DNA of 64,000 bases from Paenibacillus silvisoli (lineage in GTDB: Bacteria > Bacillota > Bacilli > Paenibacillales > Paenibacillaceae): assembly GCF_030866765.1 (NCBI RefSeq), contig NZ_CP133017.1:3144001-3208000 (forward strand), given 5' to 3'. Of this stretch, positions 10,901-18,060 are shown piece by piece; position 1 is the stretch's first letter, and every line of letters starts with the position of its first letter. The notes beneath the pieces are model-generated. The model had not been told where the DNA came from and searched no databases. It was given only the letters and a program-made list of their open reading frames with translations. The position numbers and the translations under genes are program-made.

Positions 10901-11800
10901 TTAGAAACAGCCTTAGACAATGCGAAGGCTGTCGCGTCAAACAATGCCGCGACCCAGGCGCAGGTTGATGCGGCGGTTACCGCCCTGCAAGCGGCGATAA
11001 CCGATCTGGTGAAAGCAACGACAGCGGTAACAGGTATTGCCGTAACAGGCGCTAACGACGCATCGTCCCTCGCGACTCTTGGCGGCACGCTTCAAATGAC
11101 CTCAACCGTAACGCCTGACAACGCAACCGATAAATCGGTAACATGGACGGTTGCAGGTGCTGATGGCAACGCGACGAACAAAGCGACGATCGATGCGAAC
11201 GGCTTGTTGACCGCGGTCGCGGACGGCGTAGTCAAAGTCGTCGCTACCGCGCAGGATGGCTCCGGTGTGACAGGCGAACGCCTTATCACGATCGATTCTA
11301 CGCCGCCGGTCATTTCGGCACCGAACGATCTGTCGTTCCTTCAAACCGAGGCGGTGTCGATTTCGTTCACCGCTTCCGATAGCGGAAGCGGCTTGCAATC
11401 GCTGAGCGTCGCATTTAACGGTCAGACGACGTCCGGCGCCGTTACTGTCAACCCGCTTGGCCTCAATGTCGGAACCTATCCGATTGTCGTTTCGGCAACC
11501 GATCTTCTCGGCCATGTAACGACGCAGACGTTTAACCTCGAGATCACCATGGAGGTCGACAAGCTGGACGAATTGATTTCGCTCGGACAATCCAACGGCC
11601 TAATCAAGGATGCCAAAACGGCGAAGTCGCTCCAGTCGAGAGTGAGCAACCTGCAGAAGGATCAGGCGAAAGGAAAGCTGGATGCGAAAGATTTTAAACA
11701 ATTGGAGAAAGACATCAGCAAGGACAAAGGCAAATCGATCGACGCCGCTTTCGCGGATTCGATGCTGCTTAGTATCGAAGCGTTGAAGAATAGCCTGTAG
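4934..11800 (+). CDS. Giant secreted modular protein: LamG x3, beta-helix, FIVAR, BIG2, FIMAH
   Basis: A 2288-residue exported protein. Residues 1-34 form a signal peptide ending AAAFA. Three LamG/concanavalin-like repeats of about 245 residues follow (roughly 43-277, 297-533, 543-781); a Gly-Asp-Pro linker (279-295) joins the first two. A DUF1565-type right-handed beta-helix starts near 800 (YHVAKTGSD) and runs to about 1380, then a sugar-binding-like module (1406-1560), two LamG/DUF1080-like modules (1570-1945), a FIVAR helix pair (~1965-2030), a BIG2 domain (~2035-2120), an Ig-like module and a FIMAH domain (~2205-2288). It probably binds or cleaves a polysaccharide at the cell surface. 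No polysaccharide lyase active site could be identified with certainty. GAAGGGAAG precedes the ATG. It appears monocistronic. Confidence 0.88.
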   Translation: MNKRNRTSRLASRLTSLVLSILLVATLLPAAAFAETPAGSDPFQGEILFPFNEGDGATSSALSGGLTATLSNYVWNPNGRGNTPAISNDQIGQSGMTIDYGSDFASVNDLTMGVWVKPSAPSPGTTSSLMAPPYAGTTGNWGFNNGEIWWSINWGTSANNFADTSISLLSYGSDGSDWGGGISAPAGNLADGNWHYVAYSLSTTAKTIALYVDGNLIGQKNYNSLYPVNLQAYKWFGGNGYQAKAYTGLLDELSVFPSVLDDAAHEALFNRAPNTSVNGDPGDPGDPGDPGDPGDTIQGEILFPFNEGNGSTSSAFSGGLTATLDNYVWDIDHNGRGDTSAISNDQTGKNGISIDYGSDFASVNDLTMGVWVKPSAPAAGTSSYLMAPPYAGTTGNWGLNAGEIWWNIKWGTSENNYSDTTINFTSYGSDGSEWDSNLSAPAGNLADGEWHYLAYSFSATAKTVALYLDGSLIGEKTYASTFPINLQAYKWFGGAGYNGSAYTGLLDELSVVPSVLDATAHEALFNRAPNTSVGGNPGGDPLQGENLFPFNEGTGKTSSAISGGLTATLNNYLWDTDNNGRGGTPAISSDDRGASGLTIDYGAQFANVNDLTMGVWVKPSIPAEIQDVGRVSYLMAPPYGGTNGDWGLPNGDIWWNIKWGTEENNYADTTVNFLVVGSDNAGWDGGFAATAGNLADGNWHYLSYVYSTTDLTIKLYADGKLIGEKDYSSLAPINLQAYKWFGGNGYQGRAYTGLLDELSVFTSALDDAAQEALYNRAPNTDGTGQQADPADTDQVGDKTYHVAKTGSDSNPGTEAEPFLTIQKAADVLLPGETVIIHEGVYEESVRPKYNGTADHAITYRSGEGENVVISGANLITEAWQQASNPSAVEYNANDANLWKVNVSLPMGNYRNQIFVDGEAMLPSRYPNVAKEDAYYRPNWLTYVFDGENASTGGWSTPTGKLRDPEMNQAAGTWDGAAIVGMDNRGWNLSGAEVVSSTPGWLNLTNVNFYELGPTGYASGDDFHYYIQNAMAALDAPYEWFYNQNGTLYLQLPNGMNPNDLDVRYKAREWGLDLSSRKYIHIEGIDLNGSNLTMRNGVSNVVDHMTAKYVTEFLSPDNERGGIIVGGKNNILINSEIAYSAGALVTVEGEGNKIVNSKLHDATTGPTMFTFSITVTGRNHLISHNQVYNASGTLIGGSFYASEISYNDIHDGNWHSTDAGLMYFAYTDLGNSQIHHNKIHDSHSEFSNGVYFDLGGKNAQVFNNVFWNLPWAATFVNSSSEFVSVFNNTVFQGAEAHPNPEIYTNSPGDAYMDVYMNNIVDSRGVGTDNVNAGAVVMDNYSRPETDIDGTATFTNPSAFDFTLKAGSDAVGMGAYQPGDTWNAGLMSTPVTVEEVSGGPQLQPYANRNLLFNSGFEWPRLDVQGMGTMPYWKKTGTGSASLVQASSSADNAHAREQYAVALTGQNIGVEQTITGLEPGKDYVLRGFARMGSGSEAAAQKAEIGVRVGENTIKGEADRPAWRSVSIKFTADATGEATVYAMKTTSGSQVLIDDFSVVSADLVPDLGPPSDDLYPMLNSPVALLDDMLFENSEWNAANQSSFVKDEPSGLTLEAQPGQTASAFYTQEKYRDKDFYLKLGENENLDDLDLNIILRANAATRTANRYEIAIQGSTATLTRYYSGTSTQLGQWSVNINDRLLKAGAVWDDVNESGYGGVTVTLKSGNDTLFSFRDENNLNVSTPGYFGLATESSIQLGRVTEYVDMASVIADKANWKSGSSISWENSSTKLTPVGSSTAGYTGRTFGDAEFVVGFESGMNTGAFPNFTLRAPTEEDLLNNPWSGAKYSVIFKEGSFEIQHWQELWKPGSSILSDDGRSALADNKGFVMPYTETLVKVSILNTDYGVWIRVKAGDTIVASWIDENNYLQNDGYFGICGYTEPVTISVPSESTLVPVIGNPDAKPGSGAVDTSALQQRIAEGDALVEAEYTAASWAALETALDNAKAVASNNAATQAQVDAAVTALQAAITDLVKATTAVTGIAVTGANDASSLATLGGTLQMTSTVTPDNATDKSVTWTVAGADGNATNKATIDANGLLTAVADGVVKVVATAQDGSGVTGERLITIDSTPPVISAPNDLSFLQTEAVSISFTASDSGSGLQSLSVAFNGQTTSGAVTVNPLGLNVGTYPIVVSATDLLGHVTTQTFNLEITMEVDKLDELISLGQSNGLIKDAKTAKSLQSRVSNLQKDQAKGKLDAKDFKQLEKDISKDKGKSIDAAFADSMLLSIEALKNSL
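5063..7276 (+). repeat. Three tandem in-gene LamG-coding repeats
   Basis: Three direct copies at about 5063-5765, 5824-6532 and 6560-7276 encode the LamG-like modules. DNA identity is visibly high in places: the stretch encoding NDLTMGVWVKPS and that encoding NLQAYKWFGG recur in all three almost unchanged. This points to recent internal duplication or gene conversion. Confidence 0.9.
5768..5818 (+). repeat. Gly-Asp-Pro minisatellite linker
   Basis: A 9-bp unit (GGC GAC CCT with silent variants) repeated five times plus GGC GAT, encoding five GDP triplets and a final GD between LamG repeats 1 and 2. It likely forms an extended flexible linker and may vary in copy number between strains. Confidence 0.9.
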
Positions 11801-11825
11801 GTTGACCGTACTTTATTGAACCAAC

Positions 11826-11866
11826 GGCCGGTGTGCTGCTTCGGGCAGCATGCCGGCTGTTTTTAT
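11826..11866 (+). terminator. Terminator after the giant gene
   Basis: GCCGG (11827-11831) with the adjoining GTGCTGC pairs with GCAGCATGCCGGC around a TTCG tetraloop, followed by a T-rich run. A strong UUCG-loop terminator. Confidence 0.9.
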
Positions 11867-11932
11867 TGTTTTCGTGCAACCTAGCTTGGCTTCTGCTCGT
11901 CAATAAGTCAAAATATAGCAGGAGGCGCGGAT

Positions 11933-12511
11933 ATGAAAAAATATTTAATTACATTAATTGTTGCGCTGCTTACCTTGCAGATGCTGATTGTTCAGCCGCA
12001 AAGCGCATCGGCCTGCAGCTGCGCATTCGTTGAGCCGAAGGAAGCCATCGAGAAGGCGGATGCGATATTTATCGGCACGCTCATGGAGGTCAAGCAAGAA
12101 CGCAAGCAAGAAGGCATCGTCGGCCCGATTCTGAACCGCGATGCGAATTTATTCGACGTATCGACAGTATTTAAGGGCATTAATCAATCGCAAATCATTA
12201 TTTACGATAACGGCGAAGAAGCATCCTGCGGCATCGATCTGGCGGTGGGCGAATCTTATCTTGTCTATGTCTACGCGAATAAAGAAGGAGAATACTATAC
12301 GAGCTTGTGCAGCCGGACAATGGAAGCGTCCAAAGCGGGCGAAGATTTGAAATTGCTTGGCGAAGGCAAGGCGCCGGAGAAGAAGGCCGAGCTTGGAAGC
12401 AAGATGAAGCGCATTTCAAACAAGGATTACGACATGGAATTTGCCGTCGGCGCCGTCGCCCTTGCGATTGCCGCCGCTTTTCTCATTCTGCGGCGGAGAA
12501 AAAAGTCGTAA
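11933..12511 (+). CDS. TIMP-like exported protein with C-terminal membrane anchor
   Basis: A 192-residue exported protein. The signal peptide (1-27) ends ASA and the mature part would begin with Cys-Ser-Cys (28-30), as in bacterial proteins with a TIMP-like (OB-fold) domain. Further cysteines near residues 98 and 123 could pair with them. A hydrophobic segment (~168-184) followed by RRRKKS anchors the C terminus, so the domain faces outside. AGGAGG lies before the ATG. A related reading is a lipoprotein with a poor lipobox (ASAC). The function is unknown; protease inhibition is only suggested by the fold. Confidence 0.7.
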   Translation: MKKYLITLIVALLTLQMLIVQPQSASACSCAFVEPKEAIEKADAIFIGTLMEVKQERKQEGIVGPILNRDANLFDVSTVFKGINQSQIIIYDNGEEASCGIDLAVGESYLVYVYANKEGEYYTSLCSRTMEASKAGEDLKLLGEGKAPEKKAELGSKMKRISNKDYDMEFAVGAVALAIAAAFLILRRRKKS

Positions 12512-12539
12512 ATTCGGTTGTTTTCCGTCCGCAGGAAAC

Positions 12540-12568
12540 TTGTCCCTTTGCCGATTTTTCACTATAAT
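12540..12568 (+). promoter_or_regulatory. SigA promoter of the yebC-family gene
   Basis: TTGTCC (12540-12545), a 17-bp spacer and a perfect TATAAT (12563-12568), about 68 bp before the start codon. Confidence 0.75.
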
Positions 12569-12635
12569 AGTGCAGTGATCATTTTCTTATACGCGAACAG
12601 AACCAACGATAAATTAGTAAGAAAGCGGGTACAGC

Positions 12636-13361
12636 ATGGGACGCAAATGGAATAATATCAAAGAGAAGAAAGCTTCGAAGGACGCCAACACAAGCCGGGT
12701 TTACGCCAAGTTCGGTATCGAGATCTATGTAGCGGCGAAGAAGGGCGAGCCGGATCCGGAATCGAACCAAGCGCTCAAATTCGTGCTGGAACGCGCGAAA
12801 ACGTACAATGTGCCGAGAGCGATCATCGACCGGGCGATCGAAAAGGCGAAAGGGAGCTCCGAAGAGAGCTACTCCGAGCTCCGCTATGAGGGCTTCGGTC
12901 CGAACGGCACGCAAATCATCGTGGACACGCTGACGAACAACGTGAACCGGACTGCCGCGGACGTGCGTTCGGCCTTCAATAAGGCCGGCGGACGAATGGG
13001 CGTCAGCGGCTCCGTTGCGTACATGTTCAACCCGACGGCCGTAATCGGCATTACGGGAAAAACGTCCGACGAAGTGCTAGAGCTGTTGATGGAAGCCGAG
13101 CTCGATGTGCGCGACATCGTCGAGGAAGACGAAACGATCATCGTGTACGCGGAGCCGGATCAGCTCTATGCCGTACAAAACGCTTTTAAAAACGCGGGCA
13201 TCACGGAGTTTACGGTTGCCGAGCAGACGATGCTGGCGCAAAACTACGTCACGCTGTCGAGCGACGAGCTGCCGCAATTCGAGAAGCTGATCGATGCGCT
13301 CGAAGATTTGGAAGACGTGCAGCAGGTGTACCACAACGTAGAATATCCGGACGGCGAGTAA
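12636..13361 (+). CDS. YebC/PmpR (TACO1) family protein, YeeI type
   Basis: A 241-residue member of the YebC family: DNA- or ribosome-binding proteins that act as transcription regulators or help translation of proline-rich stretches. The start [20 protein letters not shown] and the [11 protein letters not shown] segment fit closely the shorter Bacillus YeeI branch rather than YrbC. The three-domain layout spans the whole length. It has its own SigA promoter and a strong terminator, so it is probably monocistronic. A second YebC paralogue may exist elsewhere in the genome. The giant gene upstream encodes only short Gly-Asp-Pro runs, so no link is claimed. Confidence 0.93.
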   Translation: MGRKWNNIKEKKASKDANTSRVYAKFGIEIYVAAKKGEPDPESNQALKFVLERAKTYNVPRAIIDRAIEKAKGSSEESYSELRYEGFGPNGTQIIVDTLTNNVNRTAADVRSAFNKAGGRMGVSGSVAYMFNPTAVIGITGKTSDEVLELLMEAELDVRDIVEEDETIIVYAEPDQLYAVQNAFKNAGITEFTVAEQTMLAQNYVTLSSDELPQFEKLIDALEDLEDVQQVYHNVEYPDGE

Positions 13362-13390
13362 TCGTACTTGACCGACGGAAACGACGAATA

Positions 13391-13425
13391 AGAAACCGCG
13401 CCCCGCGTAAGGCGCGGTTTCTTTC
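13391..13425 (+). terminator. Terminator after the yebC-family gene
   Basis: An 11-bp perfect stem, GAAACCGCGCC (13392-13402) with GGCGCGGTTTC (13411-13421), then TTTC. Confidence 0.9.
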
Positions 13426-13441
13426 GCTAGGAGGGCGAGTG

Positions 13442-14011
13442 ATGTCTGAGCAGGTGAAGCAGCGGAGAATAATTTTGGATTTAGCCGTAACGTTGGATGG
13501 GTTTATCGAGGGGAAGAACGGAGAAATCGATTGGTGCATCATGGACCCTGACATGGGGTTTACCGATTTCCTGAATCAAATCGACACGATCTTCTATGGA
13601 AGAAAAAGCTACGAGATGTGGGGAACCTACACGCCGTCAGCCGATGTCTCGGCTGACGAAACTGAGCTTTGGGCAGCGGTACATAGCAAAGAGAAGGTTG
13701 TGTTTTCCAGAACGCGAACGTCGACAGACGATCATGCCGTAATGATCAGCGACAATATTCAGGAAGAAGTCATGAAACTGAAAGCGAAGCCTGGGAAAGA
13801 TATATGGCTGTATGGCGGAGCAAGCCTCATTACGACGTTCATCCAATTAGGTCTAATCGATGAGTTTCGATTATCCGTTCATCCGGTTGTATTAGGTGAA
13901 GGGAAACCGATGTTCATGGATATAAAGAAACGGTTGAATTTCGAATGGAAACAGACGAGAACGTTCACTTCCGGCGTCGTGCAGCTCATCTATCGTTGGG
14001 ACGGTCAATAG
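13442..14011 (+). CDS. Dihydrofolate reductase-like (RibD C-terminal domain) protein
   Basis: A 189-residue protein of the RibD_C/DHFR-fold family (YyaP/YwjB type). It has the LDLAVTLDGFIEGKNGEIDW start, a YGRKSYEMW segment, and WLYGGASLITTFIQLGLIDEF, the NADPH-site pattern of this family. These proteins are probable NAD(P)H-dependent reductases of unknown substrate, not true folate reductases. AGGAGG at 13429-13434 is 7 nt before the ATG at 13442; the GTG 3 bp earlier is too close. It follows a terminator and ends at another, so it is alone in its transcript. Confidence 0.88.
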   Translation: MSEQVKQRRIILDLAVTLDGFIEGKNGEIDWCIMDPDMGFTDFLNQIDTIFYGRKSYEMWGTYTPSADVSADETELWAAVHSKEKVVFSRTRTSTDDHAVMISDNIQEEVMKLKAKPGKDIWLYGGASLITTFIQLGLIDEFRLSVHPVVLGEGKPMFMDIKKRLNFEWKQTRTFTSGVVQLIYRWDGQ

Positions 14012-14031
14012 AGAAGTCATGAAGGATAGGA

Positions 14032-14063
14032 AAAGGGAAGCCCTGTTTATGGGGTTTCCCTTT
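14032..14063. terminator. Bidirectional terminator between convergent genes
   Basis: AAAGGGAAGCCC pairs with GGGGTTTCCCTTT across a 7-nt loop. A-tract and T-tract flank both sides, serving the reductase gene (+) and the ABC operon (-). Confidence 0.85.
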
Positions 14064-14070
14064 CGTTGCG

Positions 14071-15123
14071 TTAAGAGCGGGAGCGGATTTCTTGCCGCAT
14101 GAACAAAGCGTACGAGATGCCGAAGCAGATCATGGTGGCGGCGAGCAGGCCGACCAGCTGCGGCCATGAAAGCAGAATGCTCTGGCCAAGCGGGAGCGGG
14201 CTTGCAATCGCGCCGACGACTTGGGCCGTCGTAAGCGGGCCGAGCGAACGAACGCCAGGCGTCAGCAACGTTGTCGTCAGCTCGGTAAAGAGATAAGCGG
14301 GCGACAGCCGTTCCAGGAAGAGCATGAGCTTGGCATGCCGAAGCAAGATCGAGACCGCCGACGCCTCGTCCGGCGCCGTCGCTTTATCGATCAGTCCCAT
14401 AATCATGCCGTAAAAAAGCGAGAAGAAAATCCAAATCGCGATGCCCGACAGCGCGGAAGTCGCGGCCTGCCTGAACCGGATCGAGAACAAGAGCGCCAAA
14501 TTGAGCCAGAATCCGACGTAAATGACCGCTACGAAGAGAAACAGCAGGACGCGCGCAACCTCCTCCGGCGTCGGCGGATAGCCGATCGTAACCAGTCCCA
14601 GCCCCATGACGAGAAAGCCGAGCGCGCCCATTACGACGGAAATGAGCAGGAGCGAAGCCGTGAATTTGGCGCGAATAAAGTCATCCCGATAAATCGGCTG
14701 CGAGAGCAGGCGGCTCAGCGTGCCTCTGTTCCGCTCGGAGTTGATCGCATCGAACCCGAGCGAAATGCCGATTAACGGGCCGAGGAACATGACGAAGGTC
14801 GTAAAGTTCGGCAGCGTGCCGTCCGAAGCGGTGAACATTTGCAGGAACAGAAAGGACGTATCGGTTTGCTGCGAATCGACGCCGGCTTTCAGCGCCGTCA
14901 CCGCGGAGTAGATCGAGCCGATGCACGCCAGCGTAATCAGGCCGATCAGAATGGCGAATCGCCAGCTGCGCATATGGTCGCCGAACTCCTTTCGGACGAT
15001 GATCCAGAAAGGCGAAGGGACTTTGGACCGCACTGCTTTCGCGAGCATGCTTTCGTGGTTTGCCTTCCGATTGGCCGAGAGCCGATTCCAAAGCTTGCCG
15101 AATTTTGCGGCCGTTTCACTCAC
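14071..15123 (-). CDS. ABC-2 type transporter permease
   Basis: A 350-residue integral membrane subunit of an ABC exporter. About six transmembrane segments are visible, the first near residues 55-75. The ERNRGTLSRLLSQP segment just after the second is typical of ABC-2 permeases. It starts at a GTG overlapping the stop of the ATPase gene by 4 bp (GTGA), preceded by GGAGGAGG. It is the last gene of an operon of NEW3 protein, ATPase and permease. Cargo cannot be told; the family includes drug, peptide and polysaccharide exporters. Confidence 0.9.
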   Translation of the reverse strand: MSETAAKFGKLWNRLSANRKANHESMLAKAVRSKVPSPFWIIVRKEFGDHMRSWRFAILIGLITLACIGSIYSAVTALKAGVDSQQTDTSFLFLQMFTASDGTLPNFTTFVMFLGPLIGISLGFDAINSERNRGTLSRLLSQPIYRDDFIRAKFTASLLLISVVMGALGFLVMGLGLVTIGYPPTPEEVARVLLFLFVAVIYVGFWLNLALLFSIRFRQAATSALSGIAIWIFFSLFYGMIMGLIDKATAPDEASAVSILLRHAKLMLFLERLSPAYLFTELTTTLLTPGVRSLGPLTTAQVVGAIASPLPLGQSILLSWPQLVGLLAATMICFGISYALFMRQEIRSRS

Positions 15124-16115
15124 GCCAATCCTCCTCCTTCGAAGTAGCGATGATAAATATCGTCTAGTCCGTATTGTTTCCGCCGAATCGTATGAAGGCG
15201 GGCTCCATGCCGAATAAGGATTCCGGCTGCCTCCGTCGTCAGGTCCCGCTTGCAGAGCAGCGTTACCGACGTCGACTCGGCATTCGGTCGCGGAGATTCC
15301 CGCGCTTCGACGACGTCCGTGAGTCCGGTCAGCTCAGCAGCAATCGCCGCGTTCCACCCCGAGGCTTCCAGCTCGACCGTAACGATGCCGTCTTGATCGA
15401 GCTGCCTCGCCAACGACTCCACATCCCCGTGCGCGATCAACTCCCCTCGTACGAACAAGCCAACCCGGTCGCAAATTTGTTGTACCTGGTGCAGATGATG
15501 GGAGGACAGCAGCACCGTTAACCCTTCCTTACGGCTCAGCTCGCGTATGAGCATCAACAGCTCGCGCACCCCCTCGGGATCGATGCCGAGCGTCGGCTCA
15601 TCAAGAATGATCACCTTGGGCCGCTTGATGAGCACATCGGCGATGCCGAGCCGCTGGCGCATCCCGCGGGAGAACGCCCCTACGCGCTTGCGGCCGGCAT
15701 CCGCGAGGCCAACGCGTTCCAACAGCCTTTCCGCCAGCTCCTGCGCTTCGTCGCGCGGGATGAGATTGAGCTGCGCAGTGAAGAGCAGGTTGTCGAGCGC
15801 GCTGCGATCCTCGTAAAAGCCGACGTCATCGGGCATGTAGCCGACTTGCCGTTTAATCTGCAGCGGCTGGCGCACGGGATCAAGCCCGCAAACGCGCGCG
15901 CTGCCGCTCGTCGGCTCCGTGAGCCCGAGCAGCATAAGTATCGTCGTCGTCTTCCCTGCGCCGTTCGGACCGAGCAGGCCGAAAATTTCTCCTTCGCGGA
16001 TCGTGAGCCGCAGGTCGTTGACCGCCGTATGTCCGCCGTACTCTTTTCGCAAACGGTTAAGCTCGATGATCGGTACATCGTTCTGTTCGGTCATGAATCG
16101 TTGTTGCGCTTCCAT
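15120..16115 (-). CDS. ABC transporter ATP-binding protein
   Basis: A 331-residue ATPase for the adjacent ABC-2 permease. Walker A is GPNGAGKTT (near residue 52), the signature is a variant FSRGMRQRLGIA, Walker B is VIILDEPTLGID, and the switch His lies in LLSSHHL. The C-terminal ~100 residues resemble the regulatory extension of CcmA/NatA/DrrA-type ATPases. GGGAGG precedes the ATG. It lies between the NEW3 gene (2-bp gap) and the permease (4-bp overlap), so the three are certainly one operon. Confidence 0.94.
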   Translation of the reverse strand: MEAQQRFMTEQNDVPIIELNRLRKEYGGHTAVNDLRLTIREGEIFGLLGPNGAGKTTTILMLLGLTEPTSGSARVCGLDPVRQPLQIKRQVGYMPDDVGFYEDRSALDNLLFTAQLNLIPRDEAQELAERLLERVGLADAGRKRVGAFSRGMRQRLGIADVLIKRPKVIILDEPTLGIDPEGVRELLMLIRELSRKEGLTVLLSSHHLHQVQQICDRVGLFVRGELIAHGDVESLARQLDQDGIVTVELEASGWNAAIAAELTGLTDVVEARESPRPNAESTSVTLLCKRDLTTEAAGILIRHGARLHTIRRKQYGLDDIYHRYFEGGGLA

Positions 16116-16117
16116 GT

Positions 16118-17284
16118 TTACCGCCTCCCGTATTTGCGGAAAAGGGTGTAGAGGCCGCCTGCCACGGCGGCAATGATGAGAATGCCGATCCAGCCCCAGA
16201 ACACGGACGTCTTGACGGCTACGCGAAATTGGGCGTTTGCCGTTTTCTCTGCGCCTGCCGCCGTCATATTCACGACGTAATCGCCAGCCAGCGCCTTTTT
16301 ATCCGCTTTAATGATCGCCTGCACATTTGCCGTCTGGCCGGCGGCAATGGAATCCAGCGTTGCCGGAACGAACGACACTTCCCAGCCGGATGGGCTGTCA
16401 GCAGTCAGTGAAATAGCTTTCAAATCGGCGGAGCCCGTATTGGTCACCTTCAGGTCGAGCTTCCGCTGCGAACCGGCCGTAACTTCCGTGCTTAATAAAT
16501 CGTCCGGCGTTCTGAGCGAAAGTCCGTAAGTACCGGTAACCGCCGCTTCAACGGTCAAATTGGCGGAGGTTGAATTGTTCATCGCCGAGATCGGGATGGA
16601 ATACGTGCCTTGTTTGACCATTTCCGGCGGCTTCACGCTGATGCTGATCGATTTTTCGCCCCCGGGATCGACCTCGACGGACGTGACGCCGCTTCCGCCT
16701 TCGCTAAAGGCGACATCCCAGCCCGGCTCCGCTTGAGCGCTAAGACCGTAGGTTTGCTTCTCGGCCGTACGGTTGCGAAGCGTCGCGCTGTACGTGAACG
16801 TGGAATCGGCATGCCCTTGCATATTGGGCTGGTCGGTGGTCAACTCCGTCCGGAACGTGCCTTGCTCCGTAACCTCGACCGCGAGCGGGAGAGCGCTGCC
16901 GTCGGCATCGACCTCGAATCGGTACATCCCTTTATTGACTTCCAGCGGCACCCGCAGCTGCAGGTTGACGGTTTGCGTCTCGCCCGGTTTGACGGCCAGC
17001 CGGCTGACCGCCCGGCCTCCCGCGGTGAGCTCGTATTCCCATTTGCTGCCTTTCGGATCGAAGCGAAGGTCGACGGATTCCGTGGAATCGCTATGATTAA
17101 TGACGTCGATGGCATAGGCGATCGAATCGCCGGGCGGCGCCGACAGCTGCAGATAAGGCGTATACAGCTCCACCGCGCTTTCGGCGGCGGCAGGTTGAGC
17201 CTGGAAGCCCGCTGCTGCCATTCCGAAACTGAAAATTACTGCAAGAAACCATTTGAACATCGGCTTGCGGCATGCTTGTCGCAT
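16118..17284 (-). CDS. NEW3-domain exported protein with C-terminal membrane anchor
   Basis: A 388-residue exported protein, first gene of the ABC-2 operon. It has a signal peptide (~1-34, ending PAAA), two to three Ig-like/NEW3-type beta domains (about 40-350, with the PSGWEVSF and YVVNMTA patterns), and a C-terminal transmembrane helix followed by a basic tail. The start ATG at 17284 follows TTTAGGAGGG by 7 nt; an upstream in-frame ATG lacks such a site. NEW3 proteins often accompany ABC-2 exporters and may act as extracellular partners, which is inference from context. Confidence 0.85.
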   Translation of the reverse strand: MRQACRKPMFKWFLAVIFSFGMAAAGFQAQPAAAESAVELYTPYLQLSAPPGDSIAYAIDVINHSDSTESVDLRFDPKGSKWEYELTAGGRAVSRLAVKPGETQTVNLQLRVPLEVNKGMYRFEVDADGSALPLAVEVTEQGTFRTELTTDQPNMQGHADSTFTYSATLRNRTAEKQTYGLSAQAEPGWDVAFSEGGSGVTSVEVDPGGEKSISISVKPPEMVKQGTYSIPISAMNNSTSANLTVEAAVTGTYGLSLRTPDDLLSTEVTAGSQRKLDLKVTNTGSADLKAISLTADSPSGWEVSFVPATLDSIAAGQTANVQAIIKADKKALAGDYVVNMTAAGAEKTANAQFRVAVKTSVFWGWIGILIIAAVAGGLYTLFRKYGRR

Positions 17285-17463
17285 GCAAATCCCTCCTAAA
17301 CAGATAATGGCGTATGCCTGGCACGGCATTCACTGAAGGTACGAACGCGGACGCGAGTTGGATTTATGGCGGCAAAAAATTTTTTTGTTTTCGTCGGCCG
17401 CATTTTTTGATACAACGAAAAGTAGAACGCGTTGAACCGTTATTCGGGTGAAGGAGGCAAGGT

Positions 17464-18060
17464 ATGCTTCTGTCGGAAGAGGATATGTGCGAGGTACTGA
17501 GCAGGATGTGCGAAGGCTCCGTCGATGCCTTCGAGCTGTTTTATGAACGGTATGCGCCGCTTGTGATGAAGGTCGCTCTGCGGATGCTGGAGGACCGCAT
17601 GGAAGCGGAAGATGTGTGCCACGACGTCTTTCTGGAGGTATTGCGCCGAGGCGGCAGCTATGACCCGATCCGCGGCTCGCTCACGTCATGGCTGGCAATA
17701 CTGACACGAAGCCGCTGCTTGGACCGGCTGCGCAGAAGCCGTCGAATCGTGCAAACGGAGGATGTCGGCACGCTTCTTCAAGGATCGGCTTCATGCGAGA
17801 CGGAGGCTCTTGCGCTGAACCGGCTGCAGAAGGACGCGCTTCTCGATGCGCTGACGGCGCTGCCGGCGAATCAGCGAACGGCGGTAATCGGCAGCTATTT
17901 CGATGCGCAAACCCATCGTGAGCTGTCCGCCGAATGGGATGTGCCGCTGGGCACGGTTAAATCATGGGTAAGGTATGGTCTGAAACATCTGCGAAAGCAG
18001 CTGGAAAAACGGGGCTGGGGCGAGGAAACGAAAGAGCCGGGAAAGGAGGGGCGCAAATGA
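17464..18060 (+). CDS. ECF-type RNA polymerase sigma factor
   Basis: A 198-residue group 4 sigma factor. Region 2 is seen at about residues 25-90 (FYERYAPLVMKVALRML, then EAEDVCHDVFLEV), and region 4 at about 120-185 (LPANQRTAVIGSYFDAQTHRELS, then GTVKSWVRYGLKHLR). AGGAGG lies before the ATG. The next gene, overlapping by 4 bp, encodes its RskA-like anti-sigma factor. A weak candidate promoter (extended -10 TGATACAAC at 17408-17416) lies upstream. It is divergent from the NEW3/ABC operon, a possible target. Confidence 0.92.
   Translation: MLLSEEDMCEVLSRMCEGSVDAFELFYERYAPLVMKVALRMLEDRMEAEDVCHDVFLEVLRRGGSYDPIRGSLTSWLAILTRSRCLDRLRRSRRIVQTEDVGTLLQGSASCETEALALNRLQKDALLDALTALPANQRTAVIGSYFDAQTHRELSAEWDVPLGTVKSWVRYGLKHLRKQLEKRGWGEETKEPGKEGRK

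Noticed and set aside
16610-17299. 229-codon plus-strand frame
   Set aside because: Shadow of the NEW3 gene; no start signals and no domain.
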